64,000 nt of DNA, from assembly GCF_008868175.1 (NCBI RefSeq), contig NZ_WBKT01000004.1, positions 1 through 64,000 on the forward strand, given 5' to 3'. The notes under the pieces were generated by a model, which was not told where the DNA came from, made no database searches, and was given only the letters and a program-made list of their open reading frames with translations. Numbering within the stretch: the first letter of the stretch is position 1; every line of letters starts with the position of its first letter. Position numbers and translations under genes: made by a program. Origin of the DNA: Micromonospora sp. AMSO31t. GTDB lineage: Bacteria > Actinomycetota > Actinomycetes > Mycobacteriales > Micromonosporaceae. Of this stretch, positions 30,946 to 40,142 are shown one piece after another.

Positions 30946-31377
30946 CTACCGAGCGGCCCGGGCCACGCCGCGCAGCCATCGGCGCTGCCACGGGGTTTCC
31001 ACCGCGCGGGGGTGGTACCGCGCCCGGACCCAGGTCACCGCCTGCCCGGGATCGAGGCCGTCCAGGACGGCGAGCGCGGCGAGGGCCGTCCCCGTCCGGC
31101 CGACGCCGCCGTGGCACGCGACCTCGACCCGCTCCCCCGCGTACGCGCGGCGCCACCCCTCGCGCAGCGCGTCGAGCGCGTCGGCGCGGTCCAGCGGCAC
31201 CCAGAAGTCGGGCCACCGGATCCGCCGGGCCGGCCAGGCCGGGTCCGGCCCGGGGGCCAGCAGCAGGGCGAAGTCGGCGGGCGCGGCGGGCGCGGCGATC
31301 CGCCGCCCCCGTACGGTGGCGCCGCCGGGCAGCACCAGCAGGCCGGTGCGGTCCGTCCACGGCTGCGTCGGGTCCAT
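30946..31377 (-). CDS. dual-specificity/tyrosine-type phosphatase
   Basis: 143 aa cytoplasmic protein. The P-loop is VACHGGVGRTGTALA (CX5R with Cys nucleophile) and the general-acid region is IRWPDFWVPLD. It belongs to the small PTP/DSP group found in actinomycetes. Being 11 bases upstream of a carboxypeptidase gene and close to a BY-kinase suggests a role in envelope signalling, which is inference. Confidence 0.85.
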   Translation of the reverse strand: MDPTQPWTDRTGLLVLPGGATVRGRRIAAPAAPADFALLLAPGPDPAWPARRIRWPDFWVPLDRADALDALREGWRRAYAGERVEVACHGGVGRTGTALAALAVLDGLDPGQAVTWVRARYHPRAVETPWQRRWLRGVARAAR

Positions 31378-31411
31378 CCGGTCATTGTGCAGCGTCGGGG
31401 ACCCGCAGGCG

Positions 31412-31450
31412 TGAAGGTGCCCGCCGGACCACGTCCGGCGGGCACCTTCA
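31412..31450. terminator. perfect 18-bp hairpin
   Basis: Arms 31412-31429 and 31433-31450 are exact complements around a CAC loop, the longest stem in the window. It lies 36 bases after the stop of the LPVTG-protein gene on the minus strand. Confidence 0.88.
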
Positions 31451-31485
31451 GGAACGGTCCGGGCGTTGCCCGGGGTGTCGCAGGG

Positions 31486-32103
31486 TCAGCGGGAGCCGAT
31501 CCCGAAGCGACCGCGCCGACGCCAGGCCAGCGAGAGCAGCACCAGCACCGCGCCCGCGCCGGCCAGGCCACCGCCGAGCTTCAGCGGGGTGCCGAGGCTG
31601 TCACCGGTCACCGGCAGGTTGCCGCCGCCCGGCCGCCCCGGCCGGTCCGGCCGCGCCGGCAGCACGATGCCCGTGGCGCTGTCCACCCGGTCCGCCTGGG
31701 TGGCGGTGAAGGTGTGCCGCCCGGTCCGGGTGGGCTTGTAGGTGATGGTGAACTCGCCGTCGTCGTCCGCCGTCACGGCGAACGCGGTCGGCGCCGGCTG
31801 CGGCTGCTGGTAGGCCACCGCGGTCATCGCGACGGTGCTGCCGTCGCTGCGGACCGACCCCTGGGCGGGCGCGGCGTTGGGGTTGCCGCTGATCGCCACG
31901 TTGATCTGGACGGCGCCGGCCAGGAAGCCCTCGCCCCGGATCGTGAAGGTTCCGCCGAGGCGGATGGTCGGCGGCGAGACGGTGAGCGTCGGATTCGTCG
32001 GCGGGTACACGGGCGGTTGCGGCTGTGCCGCGCCGGCCGCGGTCGGCACGGCCGCCACGGCCAGGCCGACCGTGAACGCCATGATGATGCGGGATAGCCG
32101 CAT
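31486..32103 (-). CDS. LPVTG cell-wall-anchored surface protein
   Basis: 205 aa. Sec signal peptide (RLSRIIMAFTVGLAVAAVP ... AGAA), one Ig-like domain (SPPTIRLGGTFTIRGEGFLA ... TITYKPTRTGRHTFTAT), then the sortase signal: NLPVTG, a hydrophobic helix and a basic tail (RRRGRFGIGSR). LPxTG proteins are fixed to peptidoglycan by a sortase; no sortase gene is in the window. ATG 32103 has GGAGGG upstream. The DUF4012 gene ends 13 bases upstream, so they may be co-transcribed. Confidence 0.87.
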   Translation of the reverse strand: MRLSRIIMAFTVGLAVAAVPTAAGAAQPQPPVYPPTNPTLTVSPPTIRLGGTFTIRGEGFLAGAVQINVAISGNPNAAPAQGSVRSDGSTVAMTAVAYQQPQPAPTAFAVTADDDGEFTITYKPTRTGRHTFTATQADRVDSATGIVLPARPDRPGRPGGGNLPVTGDSLGTPLKLGGGLAGAGAVLVLLSLAWRRRGRFGIGSR

Positions 32104-32116
32104 GATGGATTCCCTC

Positions 32117-33958
32117 CTACTGATCACAGCTTGGTGCGGAAACAACTTGGGTGGTCCATGGGGTGACGGTGGGTGTGAGCACCAGCTCGGCAGTGCCGGC
32201 GCTCGTCTTTCCGGTGAGCAGGGTGACGTCGAGGGTCCGGGTCCGACCCGGCTTGACCTCCACGTTCGCCACGGTCACCTGTCGGCTACCGGCGGTCCCG
32301 CTGCCCATCGCGGCGTCCTTGCCGTCCAGCCGGCCGCCGAGCACCGCGCCTCCGGTCGGCGTGTACACCGACACGAGGGTGCGGGCGGTGTACGGATCGC
32401 CGGAGAGGGCGAGGCCGGTGACCGACTCGGACAGGCCCGACCGCGGTGCGGTGGAGTGGACCGTGACCCGGAGCCGCAGCTCGCGGCGTCCGTCCGGCTG
32501 GCAGTCGCCGACCGTCACGGTTGCCGAGAACCTCAGGTAGTAGCCGAGCTTCGCGCCGCTGCCGTCGTTGAGGAACACGCCGACACTCGGCACGATGTCC
32601 TTCTCGCGGAGCTTCCCGGCCAGCCGGCTGTCGCCGAGGACGCGCTGCTCCGCGGGATGGACACTCCAGAACAATATCCGACGTTCGGCAATAGAACGGT
32701 TGAAAACGGTCAGAAGGGCCCGGGGATTCACCGCTTTGGTGAAGAGGGCGTCGAACACCGCGGACGCGGCCCGCGCGAAGAAGGCGTCCTGCGCCTTCGT
32801 GTCGAGCGTCCGGTAGGTGTCGCTGAGCAGCGTCCGGACCACCGTGCTGCCGGCCAGGTTCGGCTGGTCCGGCACGGTGACCGGCCCGATCACGCCGAGC
32901 AGGTACGACAGCACCAGCGGGTCCACCGCGAGCACGCCGTCCACCTCGGTGCCGGTGCGACGGCGGACCATCTCCCGGTAGAGCGCCGCCGCCGTCGGGA
33001 AGTCCGGGCTGAGGTTGACGTCCGCCGGGTACGTCCCGGGAAGGTCCTTCCAGAGGCTCCGCAACTCCCGGCTCACCGGCAGCGGCGGCGTGAACGACGC
33101 GAGGCTGCTCGCGCTCTGCTGGCCGGACATCCGGATCCGGCCGCCCTCGGCCCGTAGCACGGCGTACGCGCCGAACATGCCGCCGGTGGCGCGCAACTCG
33201 GCCGGGTTCTGCGAGACGAGCAGGTAGCTGCGGGGGCCGTCGGCGCCGAGCAGCGACGGCAGCAGCCGGGCCCCCTGGTCCGCGGCGGAGGTGAGCTCGC
33301 CCAGCCGGTCCAGTTCGGTCCGCAACCCGGAGACCGCGTCCCGCACCTGCCCGACCAGGTCGTCGGTGGACACCGCCCGCAACCGCTCCTCGGTCTGCCG
33401 CACCGCCCGGTCGGCGGCGGAGACCTCGCCCGAGACGGCACGCAGCCGGCCCAGATCGAGCTTCCCCTCCTTCGGCACCAGCGAGGCGAGGTCGACCCGG
33501 AGCAGGGTGGGGAAGGCGAGCCGGGCCAGGTCGTCCACGGCCACCGCGATCTGGCGTACCGCGGTGAGGTCGTCGCCCGCGTAGGGGGCCTGCTGGCCGA
33601 GCCACCAGGCCGGGTCGCCGGTGGCGGTCCGGGCCGAGGCGGCCTGCTCCTGGAGCGCGGCCAGCGTGCGCTGAGCCCGGGCCACGTCGCCGCCGACCAC
33701 CTGGGTGCTCAGCTCCTGGGCCAGCCCGGCGGCGTTGAGCAGGTGCGCCCGGGCCTGCCAGCCACGGAACCCGACCCAGCCGCCACCGGCCAGCAGCACC
33801 GAGACGACGACCAGCCCGACGAGCAGGACCCGGCGTACGCGGGCCCGGCTGCGGCGCCGCGAGCGCCGCCGCCGGCGGGGCAGCCCACCGCTTTCCGTCA
33901 CACCACTCTCCCGTGGCTCGAAACCGGACACCATTGACGATTGATCGCTTTCTAGCAC
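32117..33958 (-). CDS. DUF4012 membrane protein
   Basis: 613 aa. An Arg-rich cytoplasmic stub (RRRRRSRRRSRARVRR), one TM helix (about 44-64) and a large extracellular part with the DUF4012 core (SYLLVSQNPAELRATGGMFG, SPDFPTAAALYREM, DGVLAVDPLVLSYLLGVIGP). This family is repeatedly encoded in exopolysaccharide clusters and shares a fold idea with LytR-CpsA-Psr-type proteins, but no activity is established. The GTG at 33958 has GGTGGA upstream; ATG 33934 is the alternative. It is followed by the LPVTG gene. Confidence 0.87.
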   Translation of the reverse strand: MLESDQSSMVSGFEPRESGVTESGGLPRRRRRSRRRSRARVRRVLLVGLVVVSVLLAGGGWVGFRGWQARAHLLNAAGLAQELSTQVVGGDVARAQRTLAALQEQAASARTATGDPAWWLGQQAPYAGDDLTAVRQIAVAVDDLARLAFPTLLRVDLASLVPKEGKLDLGRLRAVSGEVSAADRAVRQTEERLRAVSTDDLVGQVRDAVSGLRTELDRLGELTSAADQGARLLPSLLGADGPRSYLLVSQNPAELRATGGMFGAYAVLRAEGGRIRMSGQQSASSLASFTPPLPVSRELRSLWKDLPGTYPADVNLSPDFPTAAALYREMVRRRTGTEVDGVLAVDPLVLSYLLGVIGPVTVPDQPNLAGSTVVRTLLSDTYRTLDTKAQDAFFARAASAVFDALFTKAVNPRALLTVFNRSIAERRILFWSVHPAEQRVLGDSRLAGKLREKDIVPSVGVFLNDGSGAKLGYYLRFSATVTVGDCQPDGRRELRLRVTVHSTAPRSGLSESVTGLALSGDPYTARTLVSVYTPTGGAVLGGRLDGKDAAMGSGTAGSRQVTVANVEVKPGRTRTLDVTLLTGKTSAGTAELVLTPTVTPWTTQVVSAPSCDQ

Positions 33959-34028
33959 GAATTTCCACCGCTTCGTGGCGTTATCACGGACTTAGCCGCT
34001 GTGCGGCGTTTTGTGAGTACCGCTCCGA

Positions 34029-35252
34029 TCAGCGGCGGGCACTCCCGGCCCGCGACGCCACCTCGTGCAGCAGCCCCTCGATCCGGTCGACACCGGCCCG
34101 CAGCGACATCTGCCGCAGGTAGGCGTCCCGCCCCCGGCGACCCATGTCCGCCCGCGCCGGCGGTGGGATCGCCGAGGCGAGCCAGAACCGGTCCGCCAGC
34201 GCCGCCCAGTCCTCCGGCGGGCAGGACAGGCCGGCCCGCGCCCGCTCCACCAGCGCCACCGTGTCGCCGCCCGCGGACGCCACCACCGGCGCGGCGCAGG
34301 ACAGCGCGGCCTGGAGCTTGCCGGGCACCATCCCCCGCAGCTCCGGCAGGTCACGCAGCATGACCAGCTGGTAGTCGGCCGCCGCGTACAGCTCCGGCAT
34401 GTCCGGAGGGGACCGCCGGTCGACGAACCGCACGTTGTCGGCCTGGAGCTCGGCGGCGAGCCCCCGCACCCGCCGCTCCTCGACCCCCGAGCCGACCAGG
34501 ACCAGGTCCATCCGGTCGCCCAGCGCGGCCGCCGCGCGCACCGCGGTCTCCAGCCCCTGCCGTACGCCGATCGTGCCGGCGTGCATCACGACGCATCGGT
34601 CGCCGCGGCGGATCAGGTTCCGGGCCGCCCGGCTGGGCTCGGCCGGGTGGAAGATCCGCTCGTCGGTCCAGTTCAGCACCACCCGGACCCGATCCGGGTC
34701 GGCGCCGCCCGCGACGACCAGGTCCCGCATGGAGGGTGCGGTGACCGCGACGGCGCCCGCCTCCTGGTAGATCCGGCGCAGGGTGGCGTCCAACCGGCCC
34801 GACCACCGGCGGGTGTCCCCCGCCCGGGACGGCTCCTCCTCCGGCCAGACGTCCTGCACGTGCAGCACGGTCGGAACCCGGCCGAGCAACCGCAGCAGGC
34901 CGGCCGCGGCGAACGTGACCGCCGGGAGCTGGAAGACGTACAGGGCGTCGACGTCGCCGAGGTAGCGCCGGCCGGTCAGCGCCACGCTGCCGGCGAAGGA
35001 AAGCCAGCTCGCCATCCGCGCCGAGCCCTCGCCGGCCGCGTACCGGGGCACCCGGCGGACGGTCAGCCGCTCGCTGTGCGTCTGGTGCCGCCAGCGCTGC
35101 CGCCAGCCCGGATAGACGTGCCCACCGGGATAGTCCGGGAAGCCGGTGAGCACGCGTACCTCGTGGCCGCGGGCCGCCAGCTCCTCGGCCAGGCTGCCCG
35201 GGATGAACGCGGGCTCGGGCGGGAAGTGGTACGACAGGATGCCGATCTTCAT
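34029..35252 (-). CDS. glycosyltransferase family 4, WcaI-like
   Basis: 407 aa GT-B glycosyltransferase. The N-terminus ILSYHFPPEPAFIPGSLAEE and HVQDVWPEEEPSRA are WcaI/WbuB-like; the C-terminal nucleotide-sugar domain has MHAGTIGVRQGLET, DLVLVGSGVEERRV and the E-x7-E-like region around VPGKLQAALSCAAPVVA. It probably adds a sugar to a lipid-linked exopolysaccharide intermediate at the cytoplasmic face. ATG 35252 has GGGAG upstream. It is divergent from the tyrosine phosphatase gene. Confidence 0.9.
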   Translation of the reverse strand: MKIGILSYHFPPEPAFIPGSLAEELAARGHEVRVLTGFPDYPGGHVYPGWRQRWRHQTHSERLTVRRVPRYAAGEGSARMASWLSFAGSVALTGRRYLGDVDALYVFQLPAVTFAAAGLLRLLGRVPTVLHVQDVWPEEEPSRAGDTRRWSGRLDATLRRIYQEAGAVAVTAPSMRDLVVAGGADPDRVRVVLNWTDERIFHPAEPSRAARNLIRRGDRCVVMHAGTIGVRQGLETAVRAAAALGDRMDLVLVGSGVEERRVRGLAAELQADNVRFVDRRSPPDMPELYAAADYQLVMLRDLPELRGMVPGKLQAALSCAAPVVASAGGDTVALVERARAGLSCPPEDWAALADRFWLASAIPPPARADMGRRGRDAYLRQMSLRAGVDRIEGLLHEVASRAGSARR

Positions 35253-35393
35253 GGCCGCACTCCCGGCGCGGCTTCCCGACGCGCGGGCCCCGGCACCCCG
35301 TAGGATGCCGACATCCCCTCTGCGTCCGGCCGCGACCGCCGGAACACCGCCGTCGCGGCGCCGCCCGCGACCATGCCGACGAGAGGGGTGCAG

Positions 35394-35987
35394 ATGGTCG
35401 ACGGGGTGCTCTTCGTCTGCCACGCCAACATGTGCCGGTCACCGATGGCGGAGTTCATCGCCCGCCGGCTGCTGCGGGACCTGCCGGTCCTGGTGACCAG
35501 CGCGGGCACCGACGCGCTCGACGGGGCGGCCATGCACCCGTACGCGGTCGAGGTCGCCGCCCGCACCGGCGCGGACCCGGCGGCGTTCCGCACCCGCCGG
35601 CTCCGCCCCGAGCACCTGACCCGAGCCGCCCTGGTGCTGACCGCGACCCGGCGGCAGCGCTCGGTCTGCACCGCGTTGGCCCCGGCCGCGCTGCCCCGGA
35701 CCTTCACGCTCCGCCAGTTCGCCCGGCTGGCCGCCGCCTCGGTCGAGGTGACCGAGGCGGCAGACCCGACCGAGACGGCCGAGCCGGCCGTCACGGTCGG
35801 GGACTCGCCGCTGCGGGCCGCGGTGGTGGCGGCCGCCCGCGTCCGGGGGCGGCTGCAACCCGCCACCCCCGACGCGGACGACCTGCGCGACCCGATCGGC
35901 GGCTCCCCCGCCGACTTCCGGCGCTGCGCTGACGAGATCGAGCGGTCGATGCGACCGGTGCTCGCGCTCATCGGGACAGCCGGGTGA
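35394..35987 (+). CDS. low-molecular-weight protein tyrosine phosphatase
   Basis: 197 aa. P-loop FVCHANMCRSP (CX5R-S) at residues ~8-17 and the DPIGGS general-acid loop near the C-terminus define an LMW-PTP of the Wzb/PtpA type, with a ~40-residue insertion (TEAADPTETAEPAVTVGDS) between them. The likely partner is the BY-kinase encoded convergently next door (20-base overlap of 3' ends), whose Tyr cluster it would dephosphorylate. Confidence 0.9.
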   Translation: MVDGVLFVCHANMCRSPMAEFIARRLLRDLPVLVTSAGTDALDGAAMHPYAVEVAARTGADPAAFRTRRLRPEHLTRAALVLTATRRQRSVCTALAPAALPRTFTLRQFARLAAASVEVTEAADPTETAEPAVTVGDSPLRAAVVAAARVRGRLQPATPDADDLRDPIGGSPADFRRCADEIERSMRPVLALIGTAG

Positions 35988-37425
35988 GTTCCTGGGTGTG
36001 ATCGCCCACGGGGACCTGCTGCTCCCCACGCCGGGCCACGCCGGCACGGTCGGCGGGCACGGACGGCCCGGCGGCCGGCACGACCACCTTGTACGCCTCG
36101 TACTGGTAGGCGTCCGCCTTGGCCACCTTGGCCATGTTCAGCACGCAGCCGAGCAGGCGCACCGAGACCGAGTGCAGGGCGTGGGCCGCCGCGGCGACCT
36201 GGTTGCGCGAGGTCCGCCCCTGCTGGGTGACCAGCAGCGCGCCGTCGGCCTGCACGGCCACCACGACGCCGTCGGTGACCGCGAGCAGCGGTGCGGTGTC
36301 GATGACCACGATGTCCGCCGACTCGCGCAGCGCCACCAGCAGGTCGGCCATCGCCTTGGAGCCGAGCAGCTCGCTGGGGTTGGGCGGGGTGGCGCCGCTG
36401 GGCAGCACCAGCAGCGACTTGTCGCCCCACCGCTGCACCACGTCGCCGACCTGGACGTCGCCGACCAGCACGTCGGTGAGCCCCACCCCGCCGTCGAGGC
36501 CGAGGTAGTCGGCGACCTTGGGACGGCGCAGGTCGGCGTCGATGAGCAGCACCCGCCAGCCGGCCTCGGCGAGGGCGATGGCGGTGTTGCAGGCCATCGT
36601 GGTCTTCCCCTCGCCCTGCAGAGCGCTGGTGACCGCGATGACCCGGGCGGGCTCGTGCACGTCGACGAAGCGCAGGTTGGTCCGCAGCTTGCGGACCGCC
36701 TCGGCGCGCGGCGAGTTGGCCGCCTCGCCGACGATCAGCGGGGCCGCCTTGGCCCCGGACTCGAACGGGATCTCGCCCAGCAGCGGGCTGCCGGTGACCC
36801 GCTGGAGCGCGGCGGCGTCCCGCATCCGGACGTCCGCCAGCCCTCGCAGCACGGCCAGCCCCGCCCCGAGCAGCAGCCCCAGCAGGCCGCCGAGGACCAG
36901 GTTCCGCACCGGCTGCGGCGAGACCGGGCTGGAGGTCACCCGGGGACCGCTGACCACCTCGAGCTTGATGGGCGGCGCCTTGCCGTCCGGCGGGGTCTCC
37001 ACCTTCTGCACCAGCTCGATGAACTTCGCCGAGAGCGTCTCGGTGGTCTTCAACGCCCGGGTCTGGTCGGTGTCGGTGACGGTGGCCTTCAGCAGCACCG
37101 TCCCGGTCTCCGTGGAGGTGGTGATCCGGCGCTGCACCTGGTCGGCGGTGAGCCCGAGCGGGGCCTCGGCGACGACGCTCTGCGCCAGCCGGTCGCTGGT
37201 GAGCAGGTCACCGTAGGACTTCACCCGCTGCTGGAGGAAGAGGCTGCCCTGGTAGGCGTCGGTGACGCCCTGGCTCGGCGTGGTGACGAAGAAGGTCACC
37301 GAGGCCTCGTAACGGGGCGCCGTCCGGACCGTCACGAGGGCGGCGGTGCCCAAGGCGACCATCACCGTGACCAGCACGATCCACCAGTGGCGTCGGACCA
37401 GGCGCAGATAACCGAGAACGTCCAT
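35968..37425 (-). CDS. Wzz/BY-kinase exopolysaccharide regulator
   Basis: 485 aa. Wzz domain with TM helices at about 17-37 and 172-195, then a cytoplasmic tyrosine kinase: Walker A SALQGEGKTTMACN, A' LLIDADLRRPK, B VVIDTAPLL. A Tyr cluster (DAYQYEAYK) near the C-terminus is the autophosphorylation site expected in BY-kinases. It controls chain length and export of exopolysaccharide through phosphorylation cycles. ATG 37425 (or GTG 37428) follows GGGGGAG. Confidence 0.92.
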   Translation of the reverse strand: MDVLGYLRLVRRHWWIVLVTVMVALGTAALVTVRTAPRYEASVTFFVTTPSQGVTDAYQGSLFLQQRVKSYGDLLTSDRLAQSVVAEAPLGLTADQVQRRITTSTETGTVLLKATVTDTDQTRALKTTETLSAKFIELVQKVETPPDGKAPPIKLEVVSGPRVTSSPVSPQPVRNLVLGGLLGLLLGAGLAVLRGLADVRMRDAAALQRVTGSPLLGEIPFESGAKAAPLIVGEAANSPRAEAVRKLRTNLRFVDVHEPARVIAVTSALQGEGKTTMACNTAIALAEAGWRVLLIDADLRRPKVADYLGLDGGVGLTDVLVGDVQVGDVVQRWGDKSLLVLPSGATPPNPSELLGSKAMADLLVALRESADIVVIDTAPLLAVTDGVVVAVQADGALLVTQQGRTSRNQVAAAAHALHSVSVRLLGCVLNMAKVAKADAYQYEAYKVVVPAAGPSVPADRAGVARRGEQQVPVGDHTQELTRLSR

Positions 37426-37428
37426 CAC

Positions 37429-37772
37429 GCTCCCCCTCGCGACTCGCCGGTCTGCCGATGAAACTGCACGAAAGCCCCCCTAGAAACCCCAGTACGCGTG
37501 CCAGGATCAAAAACGCCTATACATGACGGTAAGCGACTCGAAGAATGTAAACGATCAGAACCGCACAGACGGTCTAAATCCTTCCAACTCGGAGCACTTA
37601 TCCCGGCAACCCATGGATCGTCAGGCCGCCGGTGAGGGGGCCCTCCTCCTGTTAACGCCGGACTCGGCCGCGTGGTGCGGCCCGGCGGGCGGCCGGATAG
37701 GGTCGACAGCGGTGTGCCGGGAAGTCTGGTCGGCGACGACTCCGCCGACCCTTCTCCCGGAACGGACGCCGC
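37429..37772. promoter_or_regulatory. 344-base intergenic region upstream of BY-kinase and NhaA
   Basis: It is notably AT-richer between 37470 and 37600 than its surroundings. On the minus strand CATGTATAGG (37533-37524) could be the BY-kinase -10; on the plus strand TAGGGT (37698-37703) could serve nhaA. A 7-bp hairpin (37729-37735 with 37743-37749) sits just before nhaA. No convincing ORF was seen. Confidence 0.45.
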
Positions 37773-39074
37773 ATGACCGAGCGCCTCCCACCGTCCCCCC
37801 GCCTGCTGTCCCGCCGGTCCTGGCCGGAGGCCCGCTTCCTGGCCGACGTGCTGCGCGCCGAGACCGTCGGCGGCGGGCTGCTCCTGCTCGGCGCGCTGAT
37901 CGCCCTGCTCTGGGCCAACTCGCCCTGGCGGGCCGCGTACGCCGACCTCGGAGCGTGGGTGCCGTGGCCGGATGGCGCCGGGCTGCACCTGGACCTCAGC
38001 CTCGCCGCCTGGGCCGCCGACGGTCTGCTGGCGATCTTCTTCTTCGTGGCCGGCCTGGAGCTCAAGCGGGAGTTCGTGGCCGGCGACCTGCGCGACCCGC
38101 GCCGCGCGGCGCTGCCGGTGGTGGCCGCACTGGGCGGCATGGTCGCGCCGGCGCTGGTCTACGTCACCGTGACGCTCACCGCCGGCGGCGCGGGGCTGCG
38201 CGGCTGGGCCATCCCCACGGCCACCGACATCGCCTTCGCGCTCGCCGTGCTCGCGGTGGTCAGCTCACACCTGCCGCAGGGGCTGCGGGCCTTCCTGCTC
38301 ACCCTCGCGGTGGTCGACGACCTCTTCGCGATCGTCATCATCGCGGTCTTCTACACCGCCGGCTTCCACCCGCTGCCCCTGCTCGGGGCGGTGCTGCCGA
38401 TCGCCGCCTTCGCCCTGCTGGTGCGGCGCCGGCCCACCTGGTGGTGGGCGCTGCTCCCGCTCGCGGTGACCGCCTGGGCGCTCGTGCACGCGTCCGGCGT
38501 GCACGCCACGGTGGCCGGGGTGCTGCTCGGCTTCACCGTGCCCGTGCGGCCGGCCGGCGGCGGCGGGCCGGGGCTGGCCGAGCGGCTGGAGCACCGGTGG
38601 CGGCCCGTCTCCGCGGGACTCGCGGTGCCGGTCTTCGCGTTCTTCGCCGCCGGGGTGTCCCTGGTCGACGTCGACCCGGCCGCGGTCCTCACCGACCCGG
38701 TGGTCCTCGGCGTGGCGGCCGGGCTCGTGCTGGGCAAGGCGGTCGGGGTGTTCGGCTCGACGTTCCTCCTGGCCCGGTTCACTCGGGCCGAACTCGACGA
38801 GGAGATCACCTGGGCGGACCTGGCGGGGCTGGCCCTGCTGGCCGGCATCGGCTTCACCGTGTCGCTGCTCATCGGCGAGCTGGCGTTCGGGCCGGGCAGC
38901 CCCGAGGACGAGCGGGTGAAGGCGGCCGTGCTGCTCGGCTCGCTGGTCTCGGCCGGCCTGGCCTCGGTGGTGCTGATCCGGCGCAACCGGGTCTACCGGC
39001 GGATCAGCGAGCGGGAGAGCCGCGACTCCGACGGCGACGGCATCCCGGACGTCTACCAGGAGCGGGGGGCCTAG
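37773..39074 (+). CDS. nhaA: NhaA Na+/H+ antiporter with Ca-loop-like tail
   Basis: 433 aa, 11-12 TM helices. Essential acidic residues appear in [12 protein letters not shown] and [28 protein letters not shown] and [15 protein letters not shown] segments are typical of NhaA. The last 15 residues, [13 protein letters not shown], form a DxDxDGxxD loop as in thrombospondin-type-3/dockerin Ca sites, which normal NhaA proteins lack. It exports Na+ in exchange for protons. A long hairpin follows. Confidence 0.93.
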   Translation: MTERLPPSPRLLSRRSWPEARFLADVLRAETVGGGLLLLGALIALLWANSPWRAAYADLGAWVPWPDGAGLHLDLSLAAWAADGLLAIFFFVAGLELKREFVAGDLRDPRRAALPVVAALGGMVAPALVYVTVTLTAGGAGLRGWAIPTATDIAFALAVLAVVSSHLPQGLRAFLLTLAVVDDLFAIVIIAVFYTAGFHPLPLLGAVLPIAAFALLVRRRPTWWWALLPLAVTAWALVHASGVHATVAGVLLGFTVPVRPAGGGGPGLAERLEHRWRPVSAGLAVPVFAFFAAGVSLVDVDPAAVLTDPVVLGVAAGLVLGKAVGVFGSTFLLARFTRAELDEEITWADLAGLALLAGIGFTVSLLIGELAFGPGSPEDERVKAAVLLGSLVSAGLASVVLIRRNRVYRRISERESRDSDGDGIPDVYQERGA

Positions 39075-39105
39075 GCGGCTCGTCGGACGCCGATCAGGAG
39101 CCGCC

Positions 39106-39140
39106 CCGCGCGCCGGCCGCCGGTGACGGCCGGCGCGCGG
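39106..39140. terminator. perfect 14-bp hairpin after nhaA
   Basis: Arms 39106-39119 and 39127-39140 are exact complements with a 7-base loop, 32 bases after the nhaA stop and 5 bases after the convergent small gene's stop. Confidence 0.8.
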
Positions 39141-39144
39141 CGGT

Positions 39145-39351
39145 TCAGCGGCCGCGGTCGGCCGGGCGCTCCTCGCCGTGTCCCTCGGTCTCCTCCTCCA
39201 GCGCGTCCGCGACCGGCTCGGTGAGGTCGTCGCCCGGAACCGCGATCTCCTCGATCCGGTCCTGCTCGTCGGGGCGCCCCCCCGCCGGCGGTTCCGGAGC
39301 CGTCGCGCCCCCGGCGAAGCCGTACTCGTTGGGCTCGTCGTGCCTGCTCAT
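39145..39351 (-). CDS. 68-aa acidic hypothetical
   Basis: Highly polar, probably disordered: MSRHDEPNEYGFAGG, then an acidic half (DRIEEIAVPGDDLTEPVADA, EEETEGHGEE). ATG 39351 has GGGAGG 8 bases upstream; an ATG-less extension to 39393 is less likely. No family is recognised. Confidence 0.5.
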   Translation of the reverse strand: MSRHDEPNEYGFAGGATAPEPPAGGRPDEQDRIEEIAVPGDDLTEPVADALEEETEGHGEERPADRGR

Positions 39352-39514
39352 GCGCGGGACCTCCCGGTCGTCCGGTTTCCTCTCGTGGCTCACGCCCGGC
39401 GGTGGTCGTCACCCGCCGCGGCGTCTCCCCGAGGTGCATACCCCGCCAACGGGGTCCTCGATCACCCGCGGCCGGTTCCGCAGGCGGCGGGCGCGGCGGA
39501 ACCGGCCGGCGGGC

Positions 39515-40102
39515 TCAGGTCAGCTCGGCGACCGCCTCGAAGACCAGCCAGAGGCCGGAGATGGCGAAGAGGACGGCGGCGCCGTACCGGATGGCCTTCT
39601 CCGGCAGGTGCCGGCCGAGCAGGCGGCCCACCAGGATCGCCAGGGCGTCGGCGGCGACCATGCCCAGGGTCGAGCCGAGCCAGGTGCCGAACCAGCCGTA
39701 CTTGGTGGCCAGGGTGATGGTGGCGAGCATGGTCTTGTCGCCCAGCTCGGCCAGGAAGAACGCCACACCGACGGCCACGATCGCGTGGCGGCTGCTCTTC
39801 TCCGCCTTGCGCTTCTCCTCCTCGGTCAGCTTGTCGCCGCGCAGCGTCCAGGCACCGAAGCCGAGGAACGCCAGGCCGGCGACGAGCGAGATCCATTCGG
39901 TGGGCAGTGCCGCGTGGAGGCCGTACCCGATGGCGACCGAGGCCAAGTGCACGACCGCGGTGGCGACGGTGATGCCGATGAGCACCGGCAGCGGCCGGAA
40001 CCGGGTGGCGAACGTCAGGGCCATGAGCTGGGACTTGTCACCCAGCTCGGCGACGAAGATGACGCCGAAGCTGACCACCAGCGCGACGAGGAAACCGTCC
40101 AT
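39515..40102 (-). CDS. TMEM165/GDT1 (MneA-type) manganese exporter
   Basis: 195 aa with six TM helices and the two family signatures FVAELGDKSQ and FLAELGDKTM (ExGD(K/R)(T/S)) that form the cation site. Bacterial members export Mn2+. This is supported by the yybP-ykoY manganese riboswitch directly upstream. ATG 40102 has GGGAAGG 5 bases before it, and that site can pair with an upstream CTCCCG. Confidence 0.93.
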   Translation of the reverse strand: MDGFLVALVVSFGVIFVAELGDKSQLMALTFATRFRPLPVLIGITVATAVVHLASVAIGYGLHAALPTEWISLVAGLAFLGFGAWTLRGDKLTEEEKRKAEKSSRHAIVAVGVAFFLAELGDKTMLATITLATKYGWFGTWLGSTLGMVAADALAILVGRLLGRHLPEKAIRYGAAVLFAISGLWLVFEAVAELT

Positions 40103-40142
40103 GTGAACCTTCCCGATCAAGCCGGGAGGAGGTATGGGGGCG

